Of a stretch of 64,000 nt of DNA, positions 25,591 to 40,162 are shown in pieces. The stretch lies in assembly GCA_036583965.1 (NCBI GenBank), contig JAZBQD010000014.1, positions 54,999,626-55,063,625 on the forward strand. The letters run 5' to 3'. A model generated the notes under the pieces. The model was not told where the DNA came from. It searched no databases and saw only the letters and a list, made by a program, of their open reading frames with translations. A program made the translations under genes and the position numbers. The stretch is from Prunella strophiata (lineage: Eukaryota; Chordata; Aves; Passeriformes; Prunellidae). Numbering within the stretch: position 1 is the stretch's first letter; each line of letters begins with the position of its first letter.

Positions 25591-28500
25591 ATAGATATTT
25601 ATATAGTAAAGAATGCTCAAATTATATATTGCAGAGCTTTATGTTAATTCTATTTTTAAATTTCTTAACAAAACTTTAAAAAGAGGGAATGAAGGAAACT
25701 ATGTGGGTTTTGTAGATTTTTTTTCTTTCTTTTTGCTTTAATTAAATGATCTTGACAGAAAACCAACTCATAAATCCAAATTAAATCCATTCAAATGCTT
25801 TCAGCTAATTTTAAATTAAAAAAAATTGATGGTTAATGGGAAGGGAGTATTCTGGATATATTCCTTGTGTGCTTGTGCAGAACTTCCTGCAGAACTAGAT
25901 GAATAGTATTTCATTTCAAAGAATACATTCCAGATACTTGAACAGGTATTGAATTGATTATTTGTTGATAATGTAATGATAAGTTTTAATTAAGTGTTTT
26001 GAGGCAAATGTAGTTCAGGGTCAATGCTACCATTTTAATTTCTATTTTTAAAAATCCCTTCCAAAAAATGGATGAAACTTTGGTATAGTTTTATGATCAA
26101 TGTTTGTTATACTACTTTTATTTGCAAAATCCTGGCTCTTCGTGCAAAGAAAAGTTTTCTGAGAACTAATAGCATAATGTGTAGCTAAAAAACCAAGGTC
26201 TTGTTAGTAATTTCTCTGTCACCAAGAGAGAATGTGCTGTTCATACCTAGCATCTAATTTTTTTTGAAACCTTTTCTGTGGGATGCTATGTAGAAATGAA
26301 GATCATCAAGCTAATAAACAGTATAGACCCACTTATTTTGTTTATCAGATCTGCCTGAAAAGCTGTCTCACCATTCCTATGGTAAAAGTGGTGGCAAAAC
26401 CTCACTATGCCTCCAAACTGTCAAGTCTTGTGCCACAGCTTATATTAAATTTGGCTCTTAAGCACTGAGATTGGTCATTTACTGCATTTGGGCATCCCAA
26501 GGTTTTGCTGGAATTAATTGATCATCTGCTCCTAGATAAGAGAGCTTTTAGGCAGGAGCCTGATTCTCCTGTCCCCTTTGGAACTCAGACTAAAAGATCA
26601 AACAGAAACCAGACCAAGAAACTAAAACAGTATCTTTAAAGTGATGTGCTCACAGTGATATGTCATCACCCCACTGAGTGGCTTCCGTTAGGAAGGCACA
26701 AAAAATTCCCGTTGAATTGCGTGGAATTTCGGTCTTCTGATGTAACTGAAAATTAACCTTGCTCAGTACATTTTATGTAAACAACTTCATGTCCTAAATA
26801 GGGAAATAAAGGCTGAAGTCTTTGTAAGGAGTGTGGACATTGTTTGAAACTTAAACATAAATCTTGCTTCCTTTTAAACATGATAGACTGAATACATGCA
26901 TCCTAATGAGACTGTTGTCCTTAGCTTTAAAGCAATTTTATTTAATTGTAACAAATATTCCACATATCCTTATAAGAACAAGCAAATTTTCATCACACTA
27001 ATCATCTTTCTTTTATGAGCAGATATGTTTTACTAGCAGATACTTAAACAGAGGAAAACAATCTGTCACCAGATAATTGCTAAAAAGATGGGAATAAGTC
27101 ATACTGTTTGTCTATTTCTTATGTTACTGGCTTGTGGCCTAATTTAATCTGTTCTGAATGCACAGTAAATGCAACATAGTCATTTTAAAATCATAAACCT
27201 CTCAAAAAAGCGAGGCAGAGGTCTGGTATAATGTGTTTGGTGATGGATATCCTATTTACTATTGATCTCTGAATTTAGAACCAATCCATTCTGCACTAGA
27301 AAACATTTTTCATATATTTTTAGAAGATATTGAATGGCTCTTAATCAGTGACAAGATTGTTTTGTGTGTTACTGCTCAAAGTAGATTAGCAACATTGTAC
27401 AGCATTTCACTAGAAAAAAACCGAAGCTTTAAGAGGCTGAAACTTGTGTGGACTTGAATGTGGACTTGAAACTCAAATGAACTGACTTCCCATTCAGATT
27501 CCCTTAAATTAAAGGAAAGTTCAGAGTAAGCAATCCAAATGTGCTGCAGGAGTTATTTATGGAGATCCACCTAAGCCTATATTGTATGGATATAGCATTC
27601 ATTGCTTTTGCTGGGGAGGATTTAATTTAATTAGCTACTTGATTATTATAGTTGGTTTCTGTGTTATCTGTCTCAAGAAGCTTCTGTTACATCCCACTCT
27701 CCACTCATTCTATTTTCTTTTCTTCAAACTACCCCATTCTAATGACCAGGTTCCTGCATCTCCTTTATTTTTATTTTTTTTTTCCCTACTTAAGTTTGGA
27801 TGCAGAAATCCCAATACACTAACCTAATCTCACTTTCACATTAATGGACCACTGGTCCAGGCTTGGATGACATTTAAAAAATATCCCACGTCTGGTCAAA
27901 ACAAATATGGAATACAAGTGAGTATGTACTTGTATTAAATAAATTAATATCATCAGGTTTTGACTATTAAGATCTTTTATTTCAGAAACCTTGTCCTGCT
28001 CTTGAAGCCTATTACTTCCTCCTTTACATCTCCTTAACAGTCTTTTCCTATTAAAGACTGTGTTATTACACTCCCACAAGACTCAGAAGTGGCTAAGAAT
28101 AGAGGGTATGAATATAAGAATGAGATTCAGTTCACTGATTAAGGACTGTTACAATCAATAGAAGTTGAAGGTAAGATTGAGTTGAGTAAAAGCAGGTATA
28201 TAACACCACATAATTTTTCATAGGGTGTCCCAGTTATCCACACAGGACTGGCAGGTAAGATGGATAACAGACAGGAAGCCTCAACCCTTCTGAAGCAGCA
28301 GGAGAATTCCATACAGTATGTTCTATGGCATTTCACATGCCCCTCCACTGTTGCTTTTATATCCCTTGTTCTCAGCACATCCAGTTTACCATAGAAAATC
28401 TTTGGGGACGTTATCCCCTAGATAATATCTACCTCAGAGTAAAACAAATCCCCTCAATGAATTTTCAGAATAAATAAACAATCCCCAAAACAATCTGCAA

Positions 28501-31500
28501 TAATGATGGAACACTAGCCTCTTTCCAAGGCTTGTATAAATGACACATTTCTTTTAATTATTCTCTTATTTGTAAGGGAAGGGTTTGCATCTGTGCATGA
28601 AGAATGACAGATTCTGACTGAAAAACAACCAAACTACAGGTGCTATGTAAGAAAGGGAAATTCAGTGAAATGTTTCTGAAATTAGCTATCACATCATGTT
28701 CAATTACAAGGGAGTACAGCTGTGTCTCTGAAGGTATTTCAGTTTCACTTCTTACATTGATATTGACATTCAATAAAAGTACCAACTTCTAACCCTAGTT
28801 TAGTGAGGAAACTTGTCTACCACCAGTCCCTACTCAACTCCTTACAAACTTAGTTTCTGACAATTTAGTTTGCAGAATATCATTCACAAAGCCTATGCAC
28901 ATGAATAGTGTTCGTAGTCAGGAAAATAGATGTCATGAATATTATGAAAGCAAGAAATCTTCAAAAAAGTTGTGCTCCGTCTCACTGACTTTTTAACTAA
29001 TTTATAAAATAAATAAAAAAAGAAAAAATTTCAAAATCCTGTAGCAGACATTCAAAAATCATTTAAATGTCAGTCCTTAATTTTCATTCTTTTTATAGAT
29101 TGAAGATATGTCAAATTTAATTGATTATATAATACTTTTTTTCCTCATAAATGTCATGCTCACAAAAAGTCTTCTACATTTTTATCATTGACATTAAATC
29201 CCATGAAAGGAATAGTACTGTTGATGGCTTGGAAATTCCTCTGAATCACCCTTACAGAGTAACTTCTCTCTACTGTTAAAGAGATGAAGTAGAAATTTGT
29301 TCCTCATCTCCCAGCTATATAACTATACCAAAATAAATGCCAGCTAGAATCAGCACTTTCTTTTTTGACTCTTCAATTTATTAAGCACTGAAAGAAAGTT
29401 TTCAGGTTTAAAGAATGCAAGTGTCACAATAATATGTGTTTTCCTTACATTTCATCACAGTCTTTTTTTTTTTTTTTCTGTCTCCATAATGTATGTTTTT
29501 TAATTTCCTCTGAAAAATAAAATTCCTGAAACACAATTCACTTAAATAGATTTGTTGCCATACAATAAAAACATTTGAAGCATTTGAAAGTATTTTGCCA
29601 AAATATAAATAGAAATTCCCTTTCCAAAGTCATCTAGAAGGATTTGGAAGGAAAAAAGTGAAATCTTTTTCCTAGAGTGACAAAACATGATATTTCAATA
29701 CTAAAACATTACAGATATTTTTCTGCTTTCCTTTTAACTTATGGATTATCTACTAGGAGAAGACATTTTACATTGTCAAACCAATTTAATACAAAATGGT
29801 TGATACTGCCTAGACTTATTTCAAATAAATGTGAAAGCCTGTGAAGATTGTGATCTAAGCAGGCTGCAGAAAAAAATTCACGTAGCGATGCCCTGAATAA
29901 TAAAGGACAGTTATCTCTGCTGATATGGCTGAATGTGTCAGAAGCTGTTGCCACAATTTCTCAATTACCTGTATGCAAGATAATGTGAGGCTGGACTTGG
30001 CTGTCCCTCTTACTGTCAGGCAGTCACTTATACCCTTTCCATAAGAGTGCTGATCTTCAGTGTCCTACAGGACATTGAGATGTCTCTTTTTTGAAGAACT
30101 TTTCCAAAAGTAAATAATTTAATTTACTGGACTGATGTGAGACCATCACACACAAATTACAGACATGGCACCAAGCAGTGGAAGGCTCCTCAAACAAGAT
30201 ATCAGCAACAACAGCAGGGAGAGGAAAATTTTTTCAGAAACTCGAAAGGCTCTAATTCAGTATATCTCCTCATTATAAAAGTAATAGAGATTTAAAGAGT
30301 TATTGTGTTTGTCACTAGACCATGACAAATAAACATACTTTTTTTTCACCAATTTATGCCATCTGTGGTAGACATTTTTTTTACCCTTAATTTAATTATT
30401 AAAATGCTTTCTCATGTAGATAATGCAAAAGACAATTGGAAAGTCCAAATATTTATATGGATCAACTCATTTTGACAATGAGATCTAGAAGAAAACAGTC
30501 TAAAAAAAGTCCTCTCTCTTTATTCTGATTTTCTTGTTTATTCAGGATTCTTAGTCTGGTTCCCAAAGAGAGTAAAATCTGGAATGAGATGATGCTACAG
30601 AAAGGCTTACTATCAAACTTGGAATCATAATTCTTTTCAGGGCACTGCAGGACTTGTATTTACACAAATCACTTCCAACCTAACAAATAATATCTTTGAA
30701 TAAACATAAGATACTAAATTGTGAGGTTGAGGATTGAGGTGATGGGAAGACAGAGTATATTTTAAATGTTATCCCCTCCTCAAAGGCAGAAGAAGGTGCA
30801 GAAAGCTTGATATGAGGTATTTTACTGGCTGGTGCATCTAAAATTTTCATGTAGGCTAAATTGTAGTCTCATGTTTTTCAAAGTTGTTGTATTTGCATCC
30901 ACACTGTGATTCTTCCTAGACACGACATAAATAAAAAGAGGAAATGAAAATATTATCAATGCTATGAAGCCTATAAAGCCATGAACATTGTCTGTTAATA
31001 ATTTCCTTATAAACTATTTCTATCAACAAAGATATTTTTCATTATATGTTATATGTTTTATTTGATCTTTATTCTGTCTCCGCTCTTCTTCTTCTGGAAA
31101 TTTTTTCTAGGTCAGAAGTAGTTCATGAACTAAGGAATTTAGCAGTAATGGATTTAATAGGAAGACATTTTATTTGAAAGGGTGGGAAATGTGATAACAG
31201 GAATTGTACTTGAACACTGTTACAAGAATAAACTTCTCAGTTTGATGTTTGAGTGTCTCTAGGTCACAGATTACTAAACCAATATGGGCTGACATGGTGA
31301 AATTGTTTATTGCCTTGCAGATAGTGAACAGGGTGGTATTTGGTATTAGAATGTTTTTCTACAAGGAATGAAGCATCAAAAATAAAATAGTCTGAGCAAA
31401 ATAGAAGAGCAGAGATGTGAAAGGTAATGAAAGAGAAAACAGAGTTCAATTTAACCTCTTTGTCATCATAAAAAAAGATATTTAGGTCAGACAATACATC

Positions 31501-31810
31501 CTAATATTCACCAATGACAACATCCTTAAGTGAGAAAACTATGTTCTCTTCAAAAATGTATAAGGTACATTTGATTTGCTTAAAACAAAAAGTGGTTTTG
31601 GGGTATAACATCAGAAGACCGTTTCAGTGATTTAAGAGAAAACCAATGTAAAAATAGCTTTGATTTTTTGAAATCAATTTGAAAATTCAGAGTAAAATCT
31701 TTTCTGATTTGCTAAACATTTTCAAAGTTCAGTCCATTGAAAAAGTGTCACCAATAGCCATTATTTGGGTCTCATATCTTAGTTCTGGTGTCTGCAACAT
31801 AAGGACATGT
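25591..31810. other. AT-rich non-coding stretch
   Basis: About 6 kb in which I recognise no gene or transposon. It contains a T-run at 29463-29477 and scattered short A/T runs. Small open frames have no features. Confidence 0.55.
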
Positions 31811-32235
31811 GCCTGCTGAAATGAGTCCAGAGAAGGCCATGAAGATGGTCTGAGGGCTGGAACATCTCTCCTATGAAGACAGGCTGAGAGAGCTGGGGCC
31901 ATTCAGCCTGGATAAGAGAAGGCTCTGGGGTGACCTCATTGAGGCTTTCCAGTACCTAAATAGGACTCCAAGAAAGCTAAAGGACTTTTTATGTTTGTAT
32001 GTGGACAAGAGGGAGTAGCTTTAAACTGAAATAAGGCAGATAATAGGAGGGAATTCTCTGCTGTGAGGATGGTGAGACACTGGAACAGGTTGCCCAGAGA
32101 AGCTGTGGATGCCCCATTCCTGGATGAGTTCTAGGCTGGGTTGGATGGGGCCCTGAGCAACCTGTCTAGTGAAAGGTGTCCCTGCCCATGGCAGGGGGTT
32201 GGAATTAGATGATCTTTATGCCTGGAATGAACTAC
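31811..32235 (+). mobile_element. CR1 LINE 3' end (ORF2 C-terminus plus 3' UTR)
   Basis: It begins with a block CTGCTGAAATGAGTCCAGAG and reads the conserved ORF2 C-terminus ELGPFSLDKRRLWGDLIEAF in one frame, then breaks. It continues with ACACTGGAACAGGTTGCCCA, a GATGCCCCATTCCTGG block, GTGTCCCTGCCCATGGCAGG and TTGGAATTAGATGATC, the standard avian CR1 3' UTR order. The terminal octamer repeat is not clearly preserved. The 5' truncation is typical for CR1. Confidence 0.93.
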
Positions 32236-35200
32236 AAGTTAATTTGTAATGTCTTACAGGGTCTGAACTTCACTCTGTAAGAGATGCAGTGTTGTGCAAC
32301 ATTCTGAGGGTTCGCAAATATCAAACCATGAAAGTAATTATGTATATATCACCCAAGTAGAAGCTATGAATTTCTGCAGACTTGGCAGTAGATGAGTTAA
32401 TATATTGTTTTTGATTTCTTGAGCCTAATGTTGTTCATTTCTGTGGTAAAATTTTTACCAAATCCAAGAAAGTTATAAATAAATTGATCTATTCTGCTTC
32501 TAGCTTGTCTTTCCTCAGAAAAAATTTAGCTACTGTAAAATTTCTGTTACCTGAATAATTTTGTACATTAACCTTAACAATTACCATGTAACTATGTCAA
32601 GTGCTTAAAAATCCCCCTGAAATCTTAACAAAGGACAAAACAAACAAACAAAGCTACAATATGATTGCAGTTACAGTTGTTATTCCATGAAAAAAAAAAA
32701 AATTACTATTGCAAAACTGGATAACTGGAAAGAAAACACACATACAATCAGACCTCATAATCAAGTTTTCTTTTATTTTAGCATTAGTACTACTGTCTAT
32801 GAATTTCATAATGTAATTTAATTGTATGTAAAAAATTTCCTGAAAGGCAAAAATGCATTTCAGCAGTGATAATTCAGTTTTAAACCATGCATAAAAAAAA
32901 AAAAAAAAAAGAGCAAAATGTTAATAGGTTTGTAAATGGCCTATGACCTTTTCTAGCTATTTTTCAATATTTTTCAACAGTTAAGGAACAGTCACTGAAG
33001 TAAGTCAAGAGTCACTTACTCTATTATTTACTTTAGAAAAATGAATGTTTATCAAATGGACTTGAATTGATAATAATATGATAGTTCATGCTCGAGAAGC
33101 CTCACAATCGCCAGTGTGAAGAACTGGATATTGTCTTTCTGGCATAATCACACGGAGAGTGGATTGCATTTACACCTTCATGACCTTGAAAACAGTTTCC
33201 CATACCAATGTCAAAATCTGTTTTTTTTTTTTTAATTCTTCTGCTGTTGCAAAGTATATAAACCAGACAAGTAAATTTAAAAGGTATAGTAAACATACTG
33301 GTAGTAAATAAACAGTTATGCTCTTTTTTCAGTTTTAGGATGAAAAATCTTCAAAATTATGAACTACAATTTAAATTGCAGATTTTGTAAGACATTTCAT
33401 TAAGAGGATTTAATTATGCTGAGTTCTTATAAATTGTAAATTAGAATTTAAATAGCTAGTGTTTTTAAAATATGTTTTTAAATATTCACTGAGATTCCTT
33501 GATTTCATGATCCTAAGTTTCAAAGATGTTAGATTTGATTCACAAGCTGCTGCATATTAAGTGCTTTCAGTAGATTTGACTTCTTTGTTCCACTATATAT
33601 CCCTAAATTTAGCAGAATATATTTTTCTTTGCTTTCATGGCATTTTTCTCTTAAATGTCTTCTAGATCTGCATATTTTTGTAATTCTCTGGATATATTAT
33701 TTCTGCATTGGACATATGCTAATTCAACTGTTATGACTTATAAAAATTTTCCTTTCATCTTAAAATCAATATTTATCTATATTGTATTTATTGCTGATCT
33801 GTTTCTCAGCAGTTTTAGTATCCTTCTCTAAAGAAGACCAAGAAAATCTTTATTTTCCTTCTGTTCTTACCTCAGCCTTATTGTAATATGATAGAGAATT
33901 CTAAAATATTGCAACTATAGCTAGGAGAAGATACATGCTCCATGTAAATATAAGAAAAACATTGCTTCCTGATGGAGTGAGCAAGAAAGTTCCATAGGTT
34001 TTTCCCATGGAAGAAAATACACTGGGCTTATGGGCAGCTATGAAATTGTAAAGCCCTACAAAGTTGTCTATTTCATCTTTGGATTTCACTGGTCTATTTT
34101 TCAACTGAATTTTTATTTTGACTGTTTACATTGCAGTCATAACAGATCACCTTATCTATATGTAATTATATCCATATAACCCATAATTTTATTTTATTCA
34201 AACTCTCGACACTGTTAAATTGTAAAAAGGCTCCATTGTATTTAAAAATTGAATAGATTACCATATTACTAAAGAAGCATTCTTGATTTGAAATAGGGAT
34301 TGGATTTGCTTATGTGTTTAAAATTTGTTAGTTTTGGACAAGAACATAAAGCAGGTCAGTGTTTCTGAATTATATCACCATTTAGTGGAAAACAAGCCCT
34401 TTGAGAAATAACAATCTACTTCACAATCATGTTAGCTCTATAGTTAGAGCTTATGATGATTTATTAATACACTCTGGTTTGGGTTGCTCAAGCATTTTAT
34501 TTTTGCTTGATCTGAATGCTATCTTTGACACTGTTGATTATAACACTCTGCTGTATCATTTATGAAATTATGTAGAATAATCTGACAGTGTTTTAAGATG
34601 GTGTCATTCTTATTTATTAAAACACATGTCCATCTGTGTCATTACATATTAGATTTTTTTTCTCTACTACCTTGTCAGTTCCTTCAGTTTTTACACAAAT
34701 TCATTTTGTGAATGAATGTTAGTAAACGATAAAATATTTTCTTTAGGTAACTCTATTCATCACTTGGGTAATTCTTCCTTCATGTAAGGCAGTAAAGAAC
34801 ATGGGGTAATGACTTTGTACAGGTGTATAGAAAACTACTAAACACTGGAAGGAATGTATTTTCAGTCTAAAGATATATACAAACACAGAGGAATGTATGT
34901 GCATGTCCTGGGGCACTGGTAAAAATATTTTTCTTCTTTAGATGAAGCTAATCAGGAAAATATTATGAATCTGGGATATATCACAGGACAATATTATGAA
35001 TCTGGGATTTGCCTCAGCTACAAGAGGCTTTATCAGGAGAAATTAAGAGAGTTTCCACAATTCTAAAGCTATATGTATATGATTCTTCTGAATATTTTTC
35101 ATTACAAATACAATCTTTATTGATAAATAAAATTAACTGCTGTAGCAATGCACATGGGACTCTACAGGGCAATCAAGTTTCACTTACATTATCACAGTGT

Positions 35201-36289
35201 TTATTTATTTACATAAAAATCTATATGCGTGCCTTCAATTTGGTTTATATAAAGTATTTACAATGATTTCCCTTCAAGAATTGAATTAATACATATATAT
35301 GTGTAACTTAGAGGTAACTTGCTCTTTTTCACTGGTCCTCTTGAACAACAAAATATTTAGAACACTCCAGACATTTATTTTCACATGGCAGTCTTTTTTT
35401 ACTTTGTGAAACTGACAAAAATTCTGCTGTGCTCAGTGATATTTTGCCTTCTTCAGATTTCTAAACTGTGGTGGACACTCAAACAGAACATGAGGCTGAG
35501 CTGAGATGTGTATGACAACCAAAATAACTCCAAGCTCCTTTGTCCCTGTGGTAACTATGTCTTGGGTCTACCCCAGAAACTTTGCCTGGCACAACATTGT
35601 CAGCTATAGACATTTGAAAAATTTTATATGATACTGTTTAGACCACTCAAGGACCTAAAGCAGACACAGCAATTCTGAACAAAGAAGTGTCTCTTTCTCA
35701 CATAGCTTATTTTCTGTGGGAATGTGGTATCCGCTACATCCAAAGAAATATATTTTTATCAGTAAAAGCTGCATCTCCTTTTAGAGCTTTTGCTGAGATG
35801 GATGTGTTAGCAATCCCCCTCTAGCTTAGACTAGCCCTTAGCAGTATAAAGCAATTAAAGATAATCCTGGCATGACTTGAAAAAGGATAATGTTTTCTGC
35901 AGCTCTTTTGTTCATGATTTTCAGGTGTGTGCTTTTCTCTACTGCCCCTGCAGATCGTGTAATATAGATTGCATACTGATAATGCAGGCTGTTATCTGTA
36001 GGTGTTCCTAAATAATGAATAGCCCACTGTAACAGCTTTTCTTACAAATAACTAGCAAAATCTGGCTTCAGTCTGTTTTTTGAACAAAATAATTTATAAC
36101 ATTTCTAAAATAGAAGCCTACCTCTAGGTTTTGAAATCCATTCTTGGGCACCTAAGGGTGTCTTTCAAGTTCCATTCATTTCAACTTTTAAATTATATTT
36201 AGTCCAAAAATTGAGATATTTCTTTAGACTACACTGTGCCTGGACAAGCACAAACACTTGTCCTGAATTATATTGGATTTGTATGGCCT
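32236..36289. other. AT-rich non-coding stretch
   Basis: Contains A-runs near 32690-32702 and 32893-32910, a T-run near 33221-33232 and a short direct duplication at 34959-35009. No gene recognised. Confidence 0.55.
34959..35009 (+). repeat. Short direct duplication
   Basis: AATATTATGAATCTGGGAT occurs near 34959-34977 and again near 34990-35008, separated by about a dozen bases (ATATCACAGGAC). It looks like a local duplication of about 31 bp. Confidence 0.8.
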
Positions 36290-37285
36290 GTTTTTAATTA
36301 GCTGAATGACAATAGAGAAGCAGCTGGACCATTCCACCATTTCTGGCAGAGCCAATCCCTGATGGCTCTGAGGGTGGACATGCTGCTGGCCAAAACTGGG
36401 CCATTTAGATGTTGGTAACGCCTCTGTGATAATGGATTTAAGAAGAAATCAAAACAAAGGTGTTTTAATTCCAGCCAGAGAAGGGAAGGAGGTGAGAACA
36501 CATGGCAATACAGAACAACATGGCAACACCAAGGTCAGTGGAGAAGGGGGAAGAGGAGGTGCTCCAGGCACTGGAGCCAAGATTCCTCTGCAGGCCATGG
36601 TGAAGATCATGGTGAAGCAGCTGTGCCCCTGCAGCCCATGGGGGTCCATGGGGAATGCAGAAAATCCCCCACAGACCATGGGGGAGTTGCCCATGCCAGA
36701 TGCCTGGAGGAGGCTGTGGTCTAGTGAGAGTCCTGGAGCAGCCTGTCCATGCAGGACTGCACCCCCTGGAAGAGTGACCCACACTGCAGCAGTTTTAGGA
36801 GATTGTTGCCCATAGGATGGACTCACATTGCAGCAGCTCACAGGAAAATATTTTTCTCATGTTGGAGAAGTTTGTGGAGAACTGTCTCCTGTGGGAGGGA
36901 CCCAATGCTGCAGAAGAGGATCAACTTCTCTTCCTGAGCAGCAGAAGCTGTGGATGGTGCACTGATCATCACTCCTATTCCCTGTCTCCTTGTGCTGCTG
37001 GAATAGGCAGTAGAGAGGGAAGGAGGGAGGGGTGGGGAGAAGGTGTTTTTAAGGGTTTATGTTACTTCTCATTATCCTGCTCTGATTTTGTTAGTAATAA
37101 GTCCATTAGAAATCTCTACATTGAGCCTTGAGTTTTGCTCTTGATGGTACTTGATCAGCAAACTCTCCCAATCCTTACCTCAGCCCATGAACCCTTTGTT
37201 AAATTTTCTCTCCTCTGTCCGGCTGTGGAGAAGTCAGTGGGTGACTTTGGTGGGTGCCTGACATCTCACCTAGGTCAACCCATGA
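36290..37285 (+). mobile_element. Solo LTR of an avian endogenous retrovirus
   Basis: This is the most GC-rich stretch of the window, about 1 kb with the layout of a songbird LTR family. It has a 5' part with CTCTGTGATAATGGATTTAA, a middle with degenerate GC-rich repeated blocks (CATGGTGAAG twice near 36598-36620, and CCATGG/CCATGGGG blocks), an AAGGAGGGAGGGGTGGGG tract near 37019-37037, then TTACTTCTCATTATCCTGCT, a degraded AATAAG polyadenylation signal and an end reading GGTCAACCCA. The same family appears truncated on the minus strand at 12150-12485 and 21762-22090. No viral internal genes flank it, so it is a solo LTR. Overlapping open frames of 105-130 codons on both strands reflect GC-richness, not genes. 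Confidence 0.8.
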
Positions 37286-40049
37286 CCTGAAGCTACAAGG
37301 ACCCTTATACAATATTTCAGTCCCCAGGGAAACAAATCTAGGTATGACTTTCTCTAAATATTCCTATCTTACATGTCCGTGTGTGAGAGGAAGACAAATG
37401 TTAGATTATAGCTCATTTGAAAACATGTTTTACTCTCTCTTGAGTGTAAATATATTCCTCCATCACATGTTTTGTTTTACCACATCCTCTGGGAATTACT
37501 ATGGAACATTTTTGTAATGTGCAGGGTTGGTGAAGGTTCTGGGTTTCTTCTTAGCTTGAGGTTGCTTTAGCTACTTTCTCAGCAGGAGCTCCCTTGTTAT
37601 TACTGGCCATGACTGTACATTTCTCTGTAAGAGAAATCTCAAAACAGGGGGGAACAGAGTGTGTTAGCAACAATTTTGCCCCCTAATCCAATGCCCTGTC
37701 CTTTGTTCCATCAATGTGACTCATGGGGTTTCCCTCAGCAAAGACTAATTGCTGAAAAAGCTGTAGTCATTCTGCTCTGTCCTTTATTTTGAACTAAAGC
37801 TGTAACTTTTTGTAGTCCTTGGTGCTTAATTGATCCACATTTAACAGAAGATTTTCCTTATGGAAATTATGCTTGCATTGACTCAGATACTGTGAATAAT
37901 TCAGGATAAGTGAGAGGAGCAGATTCTAAATGATAGTTTGCACAATTGGAAATTCATGAACAGAATTTTTTCAAGATCTAACCTACCATGAGATTGATAA
38001 AATTAAGTACACCAGTGATTATGGCATCACTATTTTCATTTGTTTGTCTGTCTTTCTATAACCATGATTTCATAGGAACATAAAGAAGGACATAATGTCT
38101 TTTTTTTTTCTTTTTTTTTTTTTTTTTCTCACTGTCTTACCTCTGTCTACCGAAGGAATTATTTCAATACATCATTAGTCATCTTGGAATTAATTTAAAA
38201 GTTCTTTTTGGATGATCATAAGGGATTTTGGCACACTTAATTTATTGATTCTTTTCTCTGCTATTCTCATCGGACTAAAACACATGCTATATGAATAACA
38301 CTTCCAGCCACCCTTGTTTTTTAAAAAAAGCATTGCAAATTGTACTCTTTTTCATTCCCTATAAAAATAGTTTTAACACAAGCACAAGTGACTCAGTTAA
38401 AGTCAACTTAAAGTATATATATACTAAGAATAAAGGAAATCAAATAACATAAAAGAAATAAAATGTGAAATATCAGAGAAAAAATCAAAATATCAGCATT
38501 TTCATTATATATCTCCTTATTTTTAGAGGTTTCATTCTATATTAAAAACTAAGACTAAAACCTGGCATATGAAATATGACATTTCAGTCTAGAAATAATT
38601 TTGTCCCCTATACATTGCTAATAGTAATTTGTGGCATTTTGTTAATATTATATGATTGAATGAAAGGTGGCATTATAAGCTGAAATCATTTCAAGAATTT
38701 AGATAAATGTTAGCATAAAAACTATCTGTAAGAGTTATATCACATCTTTAAATTCAGGTTTATTTGATAAGTTTTGAGGTTTACGTTTGGAACTCTGGTA
38801 TAATTTTTTTTTTTTTTTTCTATCACTACAGTATCACTTAGTATTATAGTTATTGTAGGTTAGCTTTAGACTGTGCTTATTGTGCTTTACAGTCAAGTTT
38901 TCCTCACAGTTAATGAATTATATGTGTACATGCTTGCACATAGTATATGATGCTTAAAAATATGGTCTCATTTGAATTCCATTTTCTTTTCCAATAGTCT
39001 TGTATTTGACTGCTGTACTGCTGAAGGGAACCCAGGATATTAGAAAACCTTCTGGTGTGTTATGAACAGAGCCATCACGTCTCACAACACGAGCATGAGA
39101 CTTTGACTAGTGGCATTTGGTTTGCACCTTCTCACAGTAACACTTCTGTACCATATGTTTTTACAGCACAAAACCAGATCATTTGTCATACTTTGTGATC
39201 CCACATGACAATCACAACTGCATGCCTTAGCTGTGATCTGTCAAACCATTATGCCTGTCACATAGGGGTCAGAAGAAGGAGGAATACCTTGCTGCTGTGA
39301 CTCAGCCAGAGGGAAGAAGGAAAGATGTTAATGCAACATCTCAAAGGAGCTCCACCACAGGGTAACGTTACCCATCTCCAAGCAAGTGCTACAACACTAC
39401 TTCACCACTTGAATATCTTGAAGAAAAAAACCAGTGGCCACTGAAACATATTTTATTTCCATGCAATCCCTTTAAGAAAAAATGCTCGTGCAGATGCACT
39501 ACAGGGCTTTCAATAGAGTTTCAAATTTTTGTCGTTGAAACACCACAGAAACTTCCATCTATTGATCCTTTGGCAGAAGCTGAAATACAAACAAGGAATT
39601 TAGCTTTCCACAGAATATTGAAAGTACAGTTTGCTGTACAGATTAACACGTTTGCTAGCATAGCTATGCATCCATTGTTCACATTCTTTGGAGTATGGTA
39701 ATAAAATATTTCTGTTAAACACGGCAGACAGAATTCACAGAGAAGCAGATAAACACAGGAAATTTCTTTCTGCCCACTCAAAGAAACAATAATCCTGAGA
39801 TGTCTGATTATATTCCTAGTTTTGTTCTTCATCAGTTAACAGGTCCAGCCTTTACCTTTTCCCTCCAACTGTATACACAATAACACCTTTTCCTTTATGA
39901 TAAATGTTACTTCTTTGGCTCCAAAGTTTTCCTTTGAAAGGTCTAAAATACTCTGAACCTACTTGGTAATTACATGAAAGTATGAGTTGTTTCACTTTTA
40001 TTCTTCTGTTCCTTAAAGTATACACATATATAAATATATATATAAATTG
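37286..40049. other. AT-rich non-coding stretch
   Basis: T-rich runs lie at 38101-38127 and 38804-38820. No gene recognised. Confidence 0.55.
38101..38127. repeat. Poly-T run with one C
   Basis: Nine T, one C, then 17 T. No associated retroelement body recognised. Confidence 0.9.
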
Positions 40050-40116
40050 AAAAGAAAAAAAAAAATCTTCCAAAAATCGCCCCCAAAATAAAAAAAAAAA
40101 AAAACAAACCCTCAAA

Positions 40117-40150
<34 letters not shown>

Positions 40151-40162
40151 AAAACAAAAAAG
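40050..40162 (+). repeat. Compound A-rich low-complexity tract
   Basis: Several A-runs, the longest about 30, are separated by short C-containing interruptions (CAAACCCTCAAAC, ACCAAAACAAAA) and preceded by an (AT)n stretch at 40025-40045. The apparent phenylalanine-rich minus-strand frames across it are artefacts. Confidence 0.9.

Noticed and set aside
36426..36841. Overlapping open frames of 105-130 codons on both strands
   Set aside because: All lie inside the GC-rich solo LTR, where stop codons are scarce on both strands. LTR sequence does not normally encode protein.
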